A stretch of DNA of 64,000 nt. Source: Enterococcus sp. 4G2_DIV0659 (GTDB lineage Bacteria > Bacillota > Bacilli > Lactobacillales > Enterococcaceae). Position 1 is the stretch's first letter, and every line of letters begins with the position of its first letter. The DNA is taken from assembly GCF_002140715.2 (NCBI RefSeq), contig NZ_NGLE02000001.1, positions 124,001 to 188,000 of the forward strand, written 5' to 3'. Under the pieces are notes generated by a model. It searched no databases. It saw only the letters and a list, made by a program, of their open reading frames with translations, and had not been told where the DNA came from. Shown piece by piece: positions 56,097 to 64,000 of the stretch. A program made the position numbers and the translations under genes.

Positions 56097-56134
56097 AAAA
56101 AAGACACTGCGTTTTCGATCGAAGTGTCTTTTTC
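56097..56134. terminator. Terminator between lysR and rlmI
   Basis: AAAAGACACT / AGTGTCTTTT stem with T-runs on both strands for the convergent genes. Confidence 0.88.
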
Positions 56135-56151
56135 TAGTATTAAAATGTTTG

Positions 56152-57324
56152 TTATTTTTCTATTTCTATAATGAACACTTTTAAATAGTTTCCCTCTTCA
56201 AAGCGCCTAGTCGTTTTAAAATCGCTAGGCAGTTGATACGTTTCTTTAAACTGATACCGCACACGTTTTTCCTCTAACGCATCTGTAATCATTTTTTTAT
56301 ATTTATCCAAAGAAATATTAGCAGCATTTGTGGATGCAATCAACCATCCTTTATCTTGTAAAATAGCTACAGAATCTTTCACTAGCTCTCCATAATTTTT
56401 AGCTACAGAAAAAACTTTTTTCTTGTTTCGAGCAAAACTTGGAGGATCAAGAATGATCACATCGTACTTTAATTGTTTGCGTAATGCATACTTAAAATAT
56501 TCAAACACATCCATTACAACAATTTTTTGTTCATCCACAGCAAGCTGATTCACTTCAAACTGCTCTTTGGTTTTCGGCAAACTTCGCTTAGCTAAATCCA
56601 CACTTGTTGTTGTACTTGAACCACCCATTGCACTAGCAACTGAAAATGCCCCCGTATAGCTAAACATATTTAACACCGTTTTTCCAGCAGCAAGTCCTTC
56701 AACCAAGCGACCTCTAACTTCCTTTTGATCTAAAAATATGCCTGTCATCAATCCATCATTTAAATACGTTGCATACGTCACACCATTTTCAGTGATTAAA
56801 AGTGGTTCAGGCGCGTCTAGACCAAATAGTTTCTGTGACTCTGGTAATGAGTCATTTGAAAAACGGATTTTCTCATACGCGCCAGAAATTTCTGGAACAC
56901 TTTTTTTAAAAGCATTAATGATGACTTCTTTTTTATGGTAAAGTGTGTCATTGTACCATGAAAAAACAGCAAACTCTCCATAACGATCAATTGTTAATCC
57001 ACCCAACCCATCTCCTTCACCATTAAACAAACGATAAGCCGAAGTCAAAGAATCCTGTTCAAAAACCTCACGATGATTTTTCGCTTTAGTAAAAAGAGCT
57101 TCTAAAAAAAACGAATCCACCTCACCTTGCCAATTCACTAACCAGCCGATTCCTTTATTCTGTTTGCCAAGATAACCTGTTGCAATATACTTTCCTTGAG
57201 AATCCACAAATCGTAGCCAATCATTTGGAAAAGAATCGGGGCCATTTACTAAATCTTCTTTTTGAATAAGTGGGTATCCTGCTTTAAATTTTTTTTCTGA
57301 CCTTTTTACAACTTTTATATCCAT
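56152..57324 (-). CDS. rlmI: Class I SAM-dependent rRNA methyltransferase, RlmI family
   Basis: Probably methylates a cytidine of 23S rRNA (C1962 in E. coli). 391 residues: N-terminal PUA domain (1-75), linker, and a Rossmann MTase with SAM motif LNMFSYTGAFSVASA, acidic D in VDLAKRS, and catalytic DPPSFARNKK. ATG 57324 is chosen because AAGGA lies at correct distance; an ATG at 57333 is inside that site. Confidence 0.9.
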   Translation of the reverse strand: MDIKVVKRSEKKFKAGYPLIQKEDLVNGPDSFPNDWLRFVDSQGKYIATGYLGKQNKGIGWLVNWQGEVDSFFLEALFTKAKNHREVFEQDSLTSAYRLFNGEGDGLGGLTIDRYGEFAVFSWYNDTLYHKKEVIINAFKKSVPEISGAYEKIRFSNDSLPESQKLFGLDAPEPLLITENGVTYATYLNDGLMTGIFLDQKEVRGRLVEGLAAGKTVLNMFSYTGAFSVASAMGGSSTTTSVDLAKRSLPKTKEQFEVNQLAVDEQKIVVMDVFEYFKYALRKQLKYDVIILDPPSFARNKKKVFSVAKNYGELVKDSVAILQDKGWLIASTNAANISLDKYKKMITDALEEKRVRYQFKETYQLPSDFKTTRRFEEGNYLKVFIIEIEK

Positions 57325-57444
57325 AAAAAACATCCTTATCTACATTATTTATCTTTATCCTAAAAACAGCTATTCTAGGTACATTCTTTGCTAGTATATC
57401 AAAAAAAAAGACTTCTGTCGTTAGCAATCAATCTTGTAGATTTC

Positions 57445-57453
57445 TGCTATAAT
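57445..57453 (+). promoter_or_regulatory. Extended -10 upstream of ltaS
   Basis: TGCTATAAT, with no good -35; a second possible promoter about 160 nt before the start. Confidence 0.45.
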
Positions 57454-57505
57454 CTTAAGAAATGTAAAAATTTATTAACCTTTCCCCTCCTAAACTTGAT
57501 TTAAA

Positions 57506-57534
57506 TTGACATAAATTCGCAGAGAGAGTAGAAT
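57506..57534 (+). promoter_or_regulatory. Main promoter of ltaS
   Basis: TTGACA, a 17-nt spacer and TAGAAT; consensus -35. The leader is about 70 nt. Confidence 0.85.
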
Positions 57535-57612
57535 TAAATTCGTATATGTAAAGCTTTTGGAAAATTTTCATTCGCTTTCTTTTAGATTTGAACTTGGAAA
57601 GGATCGTTTACT

Positions 57613-59730
57613 TTGAATATTATAAAAAAAATACATACGCCGAACTTTTTAAACAAGCGTTTGGGGCTGTTTGGTTTTGTCGCAGTATTAATTTGGCTAA
57701 AAAACATTTTTGCTTATACAGTTGATTTTCATTTAAGAATTGAGAATGCGCTTGAATACTTCATTCTCTTCATCAATCCGGTTGCCTCTACATTTTTCTT
57801 ATTGGCAATCGCATTATATATTAGAAGAAAGAAAGCTTCATATATTACGATGATGGTCATTTACTTCTTAATGTCTTTACTGTTATTCTCAAATGTTGTT
57901 TACTATAGAGAATTTACTGACTTCATTACTGTAAACACTATGCTTGGTGCTGGAAAAGTCGCAAGTGGGCTTGGCGAAAGTGCCTTACGTTTATTTAGAC
58001 CTTATGATATTCTTTACTGGCTTGATTTTATTATTGTTGGTATTTTGTTGATTACTAAAAAAATCAAGATGGATGAACGTCCAATTAGAGCAAGAGTTGC
58101 CGTATCTATCAGCTTGTTATCAGCGTTGTTTTTTGCAGCAAATTTAACATTAGCAGAAACTGCACGTCCTTCCTTGTTGACACGTCAATTTTCTCGTGAT
58201 TATATTGTAAAATTTTTAGGATTAAATGCCTTCACCGTTTATGATGGTGTGACAACTTACCAAACCAACCAAGTTCGCGCTGAAGCTAGTGAAAATGATA
58301 TGGATAAAGTCGCAGATTATGCTAAAGAGCATTATGCCGCACCAAATCCTGATACATTTGGGATCGCCAAAGGAAAAAATGTTATCTATATTCATTTGGA
58401 AAGTTTCCAACAGTTCTTGATAGATTATAAATTAAAAGACGAAAATGGTGTTGAACATGTGGTTACACCTTTCCTTAATAGCATTTACCATAATCAAAGT
58501 ACCTATAGTTTTGATAACTTCTTCCACCAAGTAGGACAAGGAAAAACAAGTGACGCTGAAACCATGTTTGAAAATTCATTGTTTGGTTTAGATCAAGGCT
58601 CTTTGTTCACACAAGTTGGTGGCAAAAATACATTCCAAGCTGCACCAGCTATTTTAGGTCAAGAAGCTGGTTATACAAGTGCTGTATTCCATGGTAACGC
58701 TGGAAACTTCTGGAATCGTAATGAAACGTACAAACATTTAGGTTACAATTACTTCTTTGATGCTAATTATTACGATGTCAACGAAGATAACTCATTCCAA
58801 TACGGATTGCATGATAAACCGTTCTTCCAGCAATCTGCTCAATATTTGGAACACTTGCAACAACCATTTTACTCTAAATTTATTGCGGTTTCTAACCATT
58901 ATCCATATTCTCAATTTACGAATGACGAAGCTGGATTCCCAATTGCTAAAACATCTGACGAAACAATTAACGGTTACTTTGCAACAGCAAACTACCTTGA
59001 TAAGTCAGTTGAAGAATTTTTCAACTATTTAAAAGCTTCTGGATTATACGATAATTCAGTCATTGTTCTATATGGTGATCACTATGGTGTTTCAACTTCT
59101 AGAAACCAAAACTTAGCTGAGTTAGTTGGGAAAACAAAATCAACATGGAATGACTTTGATAATTCTACAATGCAACGTGTTCCTTACATGATTCATGTTC
59201 CAGGTCAATCAAATGGTGGTATCAACCACACTTATGGTGGACAAATTGATGCTTTACCTACCCTTTTACATTTAATGGGTATTGATACTAAAAATTATAT
59301 TCAAATGGGTCAAGATTTATTTTCTAAAGAAAACGAACAAATCGTTGCCTTTAGAAATGGAAACTATGTCTCTCCTAAGTATACAATGCTTGGATCAAGT
59401 ATTTACGAAACAACAACAGGTCGTTTAATTGAAGAACCTACTGAGCAAGAGAAACAAGAAGCTCAAGCTATGAAAGCAAAAGCTGCACTCCAATTGGAAA
59501 TGTCTGACCAAACTACTACTGGTGACTTATTACGTTTTTATACAAATAGCGGGTTAAAAGAGGTCAATCCAGATGCTTACAATTACAAAGACCAACTTAA
59601 ACAAATGGAAAAAATTGAAGCAGAAAAAGGCAAAGATTCAACTAGTGTCTATAGTAAAAATAACAATACTTCTACTACAGATAAATATCAGACTGACTCC
59701 TATCAAGGATATGTGAAAACTGGAAAATAA
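57613..59730 (+). CDS. ltaS: Lipoteichoic acid synthase family protein LtaS
   Basis: Polymerises glycerolphosphate from phosphatidylglycerol on the outer face of the membrane. 705 residues: five membrane helices (residues about 18-200), then an extracellular sulfatase-fold domain with the catalytic Thr312 in GQGKTSDAE, metal residues in IYIHLESFQQF (Glu), and YGDHYGVS. The tail is hydrophilic and repetitive (SVYSKNNNTSTTDKYQT). It starts with TTG after AAGGATCG. Full length for the LtaS family. Confidence 0.93.
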   Translation: MNIIKKIHTPNFLNKRLGLFGFVAVLIWLKNIFAYTVDFHLRIENALEYFILFINPVASTFFLLAIALYIRRKKASYITMMVIYFLMSLLLFSNVVYYREFTDFITVNTMLGAGKVASGLGESALRLFRPYDILYWLDFIIVGILLITKKIKMDERPIRARVAVSISLLSALFFAANLTLAETARPSLLTRQFSRDYIVKFLGLNAFTVYDGVTTYQTNQVRAEASENDMDKVADYAKEHYAAPNPDTFGIAKGKNVIYIHLESFQQFLIDYKLKDENGVEHVVTPFLNSIYHNQSTYSFDNFFHQVGQGKTSDAETMFENSLFGLDQGSLFTQVGGKNTFQAAPAILGQEAGYTSAVFHGNAGNFWNRNETYKHLGYNYFFDANYYDVNEDNSFQYGLHDKPFFQQSAQYLEHLQQPFYSKFIAVSNHYPYSQFTNDEAGFPIAKTSDETINGYFATANYLDKSVEEFFNYLKASGLYDNSVIVLYGDHYGVSTSRNQNLAELVGKTKSTWNDFDNSTMQRVPYMIHVPGQSNGGINHTYGGQIDALPTLLHLMGIDTKNYIQMGQDLFSKENEQIVAFRNGNYVSPKYTMLGSSIYETTTGRLIEEPTEQEKQEAQAMKAKAALQLEMSDQTTTGDLLRFYTNSGLKEVNPDAYNYKDQLKQMEKIEAEKGKDSTSVYSKNNNTSTTDKYQTDSYQGYVKTGK

Positions 59731-59743
59731 CATAGATTAATCA

Positions 59744-59774
59744 AAAAAGCTTGAGTAAACTACTCAAGCTTTTT
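59744..59774 (+). terminator. Terminator after ltaS
   Basis: AAAAAGCTTGAGTA / TACTCAAGCTTTTT stem followed by T-rich DNA. Confidence 0.9.
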
Positions 59775-59837
59775 AAATCTTTTTCATAATAAATTCATAT
59801 TCTTCTTTTATACTGATAATGTGAGAGGTGAGTATAT

Positions 59838-60545
59838 TTGAAAAACATCCGTTACGCATTTGCCAGTGTTTCTTATCATAAAAAACTTTCTTTTTCTATT
59901 GGTATTTGCTCCTTTTTTTTCCTTTTCTTTCTAACCTGTATTTTGAATCTTATTGATCTGGAAAGAATATTATATAACGAAGTAAATCAAGTAATTAGCA
60001 TCACTGATTACTTTGTCAATTATCAAAAAATCATGCAGCTATACACTTCTTTCTACATTATTATTTTATTATTTTGGGTTCTTTTAATCACACTCTTAAT
60101 CTCTATATCTTTAAGGGCAAAAAAACAAGATATGCTTAAATGGCGCTTCATGGGTTTTTCAAATGGTTTCATTATGAAACAAGCCATTTTGGAGACATTA
60201 ATTCCAGTATTAGCTGGAATTCTTACGGCAAGCTTATTTTTCTTAGTTTGTCAGCATACGTATGAATTTTTGCTCATTCACTTTAGACCATTATTCGCAA
60301 ATGGAATGAATATAAAACCAGTCTCTTTCTTTTCGTCAAGTATGACTATAGAAAGCACCCCCAGCTCAACAGAAAGTACAAGCAGTACTGCCCATTTTCT
60401 CTCTCTTACAATGAATTTACCTGACAGAGCTATTTTCAACGCATTTTTGAGAAGTACGATTCCTTTAGTTGTTACTACAGTTATTGTTACCTTATTTTTA
60501 ACGTATTCTGTTTCAAGAAAATCGAAACAAGTAATTAGGATGTGA
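59838..60545 (+). CDS. Half-size FtsX/MacB-like membrane protein
   Basis: A 235-residue membrane protein with four hydrophobic segments: about 19-39, 66-91, 115-142 and 206-228. A long loop between the third and fourth is Ser/Thr-rich (SSMTIESTPSSTESTSST). The layout resembles a single FtsX-type permease unit. It starts at a TTG after GAGAGGTGAG. The next gene begins four bases later and encodes an ABC-ATPase-like subunit without Walker A, so I infer a two-part complex. Confidence 0.75.
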   Translation: MKNIRYAFASVSYHKKLSFSIGICSFFFLFFLTCILNLIDLERILYNEVNQVISITDYFVNYQKIMQLYTSFYIIILLFWVLLITLLISISLRAKKQDMLKWRFMGFSNGFIMKQAILETLIPVLAGILTASLFFLVCQHTYEFLLIHFRPLFANGMNIKPVSFFSSSMTIESTPSSTESTSSTAHFLSLTMNLPDRAIFNAFLRSTIPLVVTTVIVTLFLTYSVSRKSKQVIRM

Positions 60546-60549
60546 GTAA

Positions 60550-61104
60550 ATGAGTTATTCTTTAGAAAAAAATTGGACAAATGATAGCTTCAAACAATTA
60601 GTTGAACAGCAACATATGACTGTTATTTTAGAAGATCAAAGCAGTATTCAAGCAGATTTTTATTTTCTTATTGATAGAACATTTGATATGAAACAATCAA
60701 TGGCCATTGGATTTATATCTTCGGAAAATACGTTTTTATCTTATCTGTCAATCAAAGACAATCTTTTTGTCGGTTCCTCTATTAAAGAAAAGCATAAAAA
60801 ACAATTGTTAACTGAGTATTTTGAATATGTCGGACTTGTAATGAGCACTCTAAATAAATCAGAAAAACAACTTACAACATTTGAACGAATTAAACTTCAA
60901 TTAGTTCAACTAATGTTAATCAATAAAGATATCATTATCATCGATGATATCTTTCAAGAACTCTCTATAACACAGAGACAAGAACTACTTCCATTACTTC
61001 AAAAGATAACAAAAGAAAAGAAAAAAGCAATTCTTGTTTTAACTAATGATATACAAATTGCAGAAAGTCCTTACATGGATCGAATTATTAACAAAATAGC
61101 TTAA
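60550..61104 (+). CDS. Degenerate ABC ATPase-like subunit lacking Walker A
   Basis: A 184-residue protein that aligns with the later part of an ABC ATPase: a Q-loop-like stretch GFISSENTFLSYLSIKDNL (residues 54-72), a poor signature (LTTFERIKLQLVQLMLI) and a Walker B-like IIIIDDIFQEL with Asp133 where the catalytic Glu usually is. There is no P-loop. No frameshift or missing 5' piece is evident, since the permease gene ends four bases upstream. It may be a structural or regulatory partner. Confidence 0.7.
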   Translation: MSYSLEKNWTNDSFKQLVEQQHMTVILEDQSSIQADFYFLIDRTFDMKQSMAIGFISSENTFLSYLSIKDNLFVGSSIKEKHKKQLLTEYFEYVGLVMSTLNKSEKQLTTFERIKLQLVQLMLINKDIIIIDDIFQELSITQRQELLPLLQKITKEKKKAILVLTNDIQIAESPYMDRIINKIA

Positions 61105-61107
61105 ACA

Positions 61108-61159
61108 ACTTAGAGCCTGAAACAAAACTGAAAAATCAGTTTTGTTTCAGGCTCTAAGT
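61108..61159. terminator. Perfect 24-bp inverted repeat (terminator-like)
   Basis: Arms 61108-61131 (ACTTAGAGCCTGAAACAAAA...) and 61136-61159 are exactly complementary, with four A as loop. There is no T-run on either side. The stem core GCCTGAAACAAAA is reminiscent of the GGCTGGGA stems at 8011. Confidence 0.7.
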
Positions 61160-61169
61160 ACGAACACAC

Positions 61170-61235
61170 GGTGGGAGCAGGAGCAACTCCTTCTTATTTC
61201 TCGAAGTTAAACACTTCTGAGGTGCCCTCCCAACC
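61170..61235 (+). repeat. Dispersed intergenic element, better copy
   Basis: GGTGGGAG (61170-61177) pairs with CTCCCAACC near 61227-61235; inside are GCAACTCCTTCTTATTTCTC (also 4445-4463 with one change) and GAAGT/ACTTC. It lies just after the kinase stop on the minus strand. Confidence 0.5.
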
Positions 61236-61245
61236 TCTTCTTTGC

Positions 61246-62715
61246 TTAATGATCTTCTATTTCTACATCAGGAAATGAAATGGTGAACATTGTTCCCTTA
61301 CCTTCTTCACTTTCCACATTGATTTTTCCTTTATGCAATCGAACTAACTGTTGTACAATGGATAATCCTAAACCCGATTCTCCATACTTTGTATTTTTTC
61401 TTGATGGGTCCACTTTATAATAGCGATCCCATATATTATGCACTTGCTCTTCTGACATGCCAATACCAGTATCGGCAATTGTAATAATCGTTTCCAGATA
61501 ACCTTTTTGAATATTTACACGAATCTCACCGTCTTGAGTAAACTGAATTGCATTTTGAATGATGTTAACAATAATTTGAACAAAGCGATCATAATCCGCA
61601 TATACATCTATTTCCTGATCCGTCTCTAAGATAAGTCGATCATTTGCAGATTCAGCCTTCCCTTCCAATTGTGTCAGAATATTTTGAAGCGTTTCAGTGC
61701 CATTAAATTTTTTAACTACGATACTGATTTGATTTGTTCTGATTTTTTCATAGTCTAAATTCTCATTGACTAAGCGAATTAAACGCGATGTTTCGTTTTG
61801 CATAAGCTTGATTGCATTTTCTCTTTGCCCTTCAGGTATCGCATTGTATTGCAAGCCTTCAAGTAAGCCATTGATAGTCGTCAGAGGCGTTCTCATTTCA
61901 TGTGAAGCATCTGCCATAAACTGACGTCTTCGCTCTTCTTGGCGATCAATCTCTTCTCGTGACTCTTTCAAAGAATCAGCCATCTTATTGAAGTCTTCTG
62001 CCAGATCATCAAATTCATCTTTATCATGGGTCACTAACTTGATATCAAAATTACCACTCGTTATTTCTTTCGTCGCTTTTCTCATTCGATTAATTCGTTT
62101 CACCTGAAAACTAGCAAAGAAATAACTTAAAATCAAACCTACAATACTTGATATGATAAATCCTTTAAATAAATTTCCTGTGATTGCATCTACACTATCT
62201 GAGACATTTTTAGCTGGTTGTGTAATGACAACAGCTCCAACAATAAGCAAATTTTCTTTTGATTTTGGATCTTCTGTGGTTACAGGTAACATTACATACG
62301 AAGACATATTCTTGTCTCCATATATATCTTGATTGACCGTCACGTACTCTTGTTTGCCACTCATCAATTCAGGCCAATAACTTTCAATTAAAGAAAAGTC
62401 TAATTTTTTTTTTGATTCTACTGGGTATTGAATCGTCATATCTCGATCAATAAAAATAAACTGAACATCTTGATTACTTAACACATTCTCTGACAATTTA
62501 AACGATGTATTTAAAACATTTTGGTCCGTCATTCCAGGATAACGATTGATAGAATCTTTCGTTTTCCAAGCTGACTGTGCATAGCCTTTTAATTGCTCAT
62601 AATTATTGTCTTGCATCGTTTTTTTAGTCAATTGGGTAAATGATGTTCCCACAATCAAAATAATAAGAATAATCACACCCCAAAAAGCTAGTAACTGTTG
62701 ATATAGATATTTCAT
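61246..62715 (-). CDS. Sensor histidine kinase
   Basis: A 489-residue membrane kinase: TM 8-30, extracellular domain of about 150 residues, TM about 183-205, HAMP (205-260, RMRKATKEITSGNFDIKL), HisKA with His270 in DASHEMRTPLTTINGLLEG (as DASHEMRTPL), and HATPase with NIIQNAIQFT, DTGIGMSEEQ and ESGLGLSIVQQL. It resembles ResE/SaeS-like enterococcal kinases beside ltaS; the signal is unknown. Its ATG follows the regulator stop with no gap. Confidence 0.9.
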   Translation of the reverse strand: MKYLYQQLLAFWGVIILIILIVGTSFTQLTKKTMQDNNYEQLKGYAQSAWKTKDSINRYPGMTDQNVLNTSFKLSENVLSNQDVQFIFIDRDMTIQYPVESKKKLDFSLIESYWPELMSGKQEYVTVNQDIYGDKNMSSYVMLPVTTEDPKSKENLLIVGAVVITQPAKNVSDSVDAITGNLFKGFIISSIVGLILSYFFASFQVKRINRMRKATKEITSGNFDIKLVTHDKDEFDDLAEDFNKMADSLKESREEIDRQEERRRQFMADASHEMRTPLTTINGLLEGLQYNAIPEGQRENAIKLMQNETSRLIRLVNENLDYEKIRTNQISIVVKKFNGTETLQNILTQLEGKAESANDRLILETDQEIDVYADYDRFVQIIVNIIQNAIQFTQDGEIRVNIQKGYLETIITIADTGIGMSEEQVHNIWDRYYKVDPSRKNTKYGESGLGLSIVQQLVRLHKGKINVESEEGKGTMFTISFPDVEIEDH

Positions 62716-63435
62716 TTAAGCTACTCCAGAATCGTCAAATTTATACCCCACGCCCCAAACAGTTTGAATGACTTGTGGCCCCACTTTTTCAATTTTTTGA
62801 CGTAATTTTTTAATATGCGCATCGACTGTTCGTTCATCACCAAAATATTGATAGTCCCAAACCATTTCAAGTAATTGTTCTCGTGAAAATACTTGTCTTG
62901 GTTTTTTCGCTAATGTGTACAATAAATCAAACTCTTTCGGTGTCAATCCATCAATTTGTTTTTCATCAAGGTATGCTTCTCTTGTTTTTGTATTCATTTT
63001 AAAGTGATCCGTTACTACGTCAAATTTTTCATTAGAACTTTCAGTAGAATCGACGGACTGTTCCCCAATCTCTGAACGGCGATGTAAAGCTTTCATTCTA
63101 GCAATTAAAGTTAAAGGACTAAAAGGTTTGGTCACATAATCATCGGCTCCCATTTCTAGCCCAATCACTTGATCACTTTCCGAATCACGAGCTGTCAGCA
63201 TGATGATTGGCACAGTATTCGATATTTTTCTAATTTCTCTACAGACAGCCATTCCGTCCATTGTTGGTAAGTTTAAGTCTAAAGTAATCATATCCCATTT
63301 CTCAGGGTTTTCCAAAAAGACAGTCAGTCCTTCCTTCCCATCATATTTGAAAGTTGCTTCCCAGCCTTCATTTAGGAAAAACATCTGCATCATTTCTGAA
63401 ACTGATTCATTATCTTCTATCATTAATACGTTCAT
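62716..63435 (-). CDS. OmpR-family response regulator
   Basis: A 239-residue regulator: receiver (1-120) with phosphoacceptor Asp53 (MITLDLNLPTMDG), Thr/Lys switch (LTARD, TKPFSP), and winged helix (DGLTPKEFDLLYTLA, VDAHIKKLRQKIE). Acidic residues near the N-terminus ED pair. Upstream promoter TTGGAG, 17 nt, TATAAT at 63474-63502. It is first in the operon with the kinase. Confidence 0.93.
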   Translation of the reverse strand: MNVLMIEDNESVSEMMQMFFLNEGWEATFKYDGKEGLTVFLENPEKWDMITLDLNLPTMDGMAVCREIRKISNTVPIIMLTARDSESDQVIGLEMGADDYVTKPFSPLTLIARMKALHRRSEIGEQSVDSTESSNEKFDVVTDHFKMNTKTREAYLDEKQIDGLTPKEFDLLYTLAKKPRQVFSREQLLEMVWDYQYFGDERTVDAHIKKLRQKIEKVGPQVIQTVWGVGYKFDDSGVA

Positions 63436-63473
63436 TATATTCGCCTCTTTCTTTCAAGTTTCACGTCACTTAT

Positions 63474-63502
63474 ATTATACTCTAAAATCAAGCCAGCTCC
63501 AA
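63474..63502 (-). promoter_or_regulatory. Promoter of the two-component operon
   Basis: On the minus strand TTGGAG, a 17-nt spacer and TATAAT, about 40 nt upstream of the start. Confidence 0.6.
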
Positions 63503-63529
63503 TAACTTCTACCTTTCTTCAAAAAAGCT

Positions 63530-63557
63530 TTGTCTTTTTTTCATTTTTTGATAAGAT
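63530..63557 (+). promoter_or_regulatory. Promoter of the HAD gene
   Basis: TTGTCT, a 16-nt spacer and TAAGAT. Confidence 0.5.
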
Positions 63558-63583
63558 TAAGAGTGAAAGGATGTTGAAAATTC

Positions 63584-64000
63584 ATGAAAAATATCCAAGC
63601 AGTTACTTTTTTTGATTTAGACGGCACATTACTTAATGAAAAATCTCAGATTACCCCAGAAATTACTTCAGCAATTAAGACTCTAAAAGAAAATCATGTC
63701 TTGCCATTGATCGCAACTGGGCGTACAATTGTTGAAATTGAATCAATTATGTCTGAAAGCGGTATCCATTCAGCCATTGCGATGAATGGTCAATTTATTC
63801 AAGTAGAAGGACAGAAAATTTACTCCAGTGAGTTCTCTTCTGAAGAATGTCTAAAAATGTATGAACTTACACAAGAACTTGGTCATGAGCTCTCTTTTTA
63901 CAATGACCAGCAGATTTGGTGCTCTGGTCATAGCGAGATTTTAAAAAGTGCATATGCTTATATTCATTCAGATGCTCCTGTAATTGATGTAGCCAATTTT
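63584..64000 (+). CDS. Cof-type HAD hydrolase (3' end missing)
   Basis: The first 139 residues of a HAD-IIB phosphatase, cut by the window edge. Motif I is FFDLDGTLLN (nucleophile Asp11) and motif II is LIATGRT. Members act on sugar phosphates and flavin nucleotides. The ATG at 63584 is the only reasonable start, because an in-frame TGA occurs at 63575; the AAGGATG site sits 13 bases upstream, somewhat far. Confidence 0.9.
   Translation, partial: MKNIQAVTFFDLDGTLLNEKSQITPEITSAIKTLKENHVLPLIATGRTIVEIESIMSESGIHSAIAMNGQFIQVEGQKIYSSEFSSEECLKMYELTQELGHELSFYNDQQIWCSGHSEILKSAYAYIHSDAPVIDVANF

Noticed and set aside
58757..59032. A 91-codon frame within ltaS
   Set aside because: It lies wholly inside the ltaS coding region in another frame, without RBS or protein-like features.

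Overview
The window looks like a chromosomal segment of an Enterococcus, most likely from the E. faecalis-like part of the genus. The evidence is the low G+C content, the Bacillus-type pyrimidine operon order, an EbsA-type protein with an RNase H-like gene and an EbsC-type deacylase beside it, a RibU/FMN-riboswitch riboflavin uptake unit, and an LtaS-type lipoteichoic acid synthase. Genes are dense, mostly on the minus strand, and mostly housekeeping. I see no rRNA, tRNA, CRISPR array, prophage or intact insertion sequence. The first gene (recQ) and the last (a HAD hydrolase) run off the window.

Layout. 1-3.1 kb: recQ and its HTH partner, divergent from a ferredoxin, then a membrane-anchored hydrolase. 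3.2-4.4 kb: ribU behind an FMN riboswitch with a transcription terminator and an unusually long leader. 4.5-7.9 kb: xerD-ribT-scpA-scpB-rluB. 8.1-12.8 kb: hydrolase, MupG-family gene, cyclophilin lipoprotein, small NTPase, unknown small gene and a TetR regulator. 13-15.3 kb: DUF1576 membrane protein with an overlapping acidic partner, then the UPF0340 gene. 15.5-22.1 kb: rpsP-khpA and ylxM-ffh, usually adjacent in Firmicutes, here separated by a GNAT acetyltransferase, tag, and a GntR-controlled ABC transporter. 22.2-26.9 kb: Nudix and DUF523 genes, phoP-phoR, and a convergent pstS that carries a four-repeat Pho box. 27.2-31.4 kb: two PLP aminotransferases and a carbonic anhydrase-LysR pair.

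31.6-43.5 kb: the full UMP pathway, pyrR-pyrP-pyrB-pyrC-carA-carB-pyrK-pyrD-pyrF-pyrE, with a PyrR-binding loop and attenuator ahead of pyrR. Upstream lie rluD, lspA, a HEPN-like/CBS protein and a small membrane protein. 46-50 kb: fhs, a cold shock gene and the ebs-like genes. 50-56 kb: a quinate/shikimate-type operon (reductase, aroE-like, MFS, aroD) divergent from a LysR regulator, resembling the Listeria qui genes. 56-61 kb: rlmI, ltaS, and a two-gene module of a half-size ABC permease and an ABC-like subunit with no Walker A. 61-64 kb: a two-component system and the start of a HAD phosphatase.

Genes tied together by visible regulation are: ribU (FMN riboswitch), pyr (PyrR attenuation), pstS (PhoP-type repeats next to phoPR), the GntR-ABC unit (palindrome over its -10 box), the quinate/shikimate operon (LysR-type repeats between divergent genes) and the ebs pair (palindrome over an extended -10). 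The most interesting unexplained items are the Walker-A-less ABC module, the HEPN/CBS protein, the small open frame in the ribU leader, and a 160-nt segment with imperfect terminal inverted repeats near the cold shock gene.
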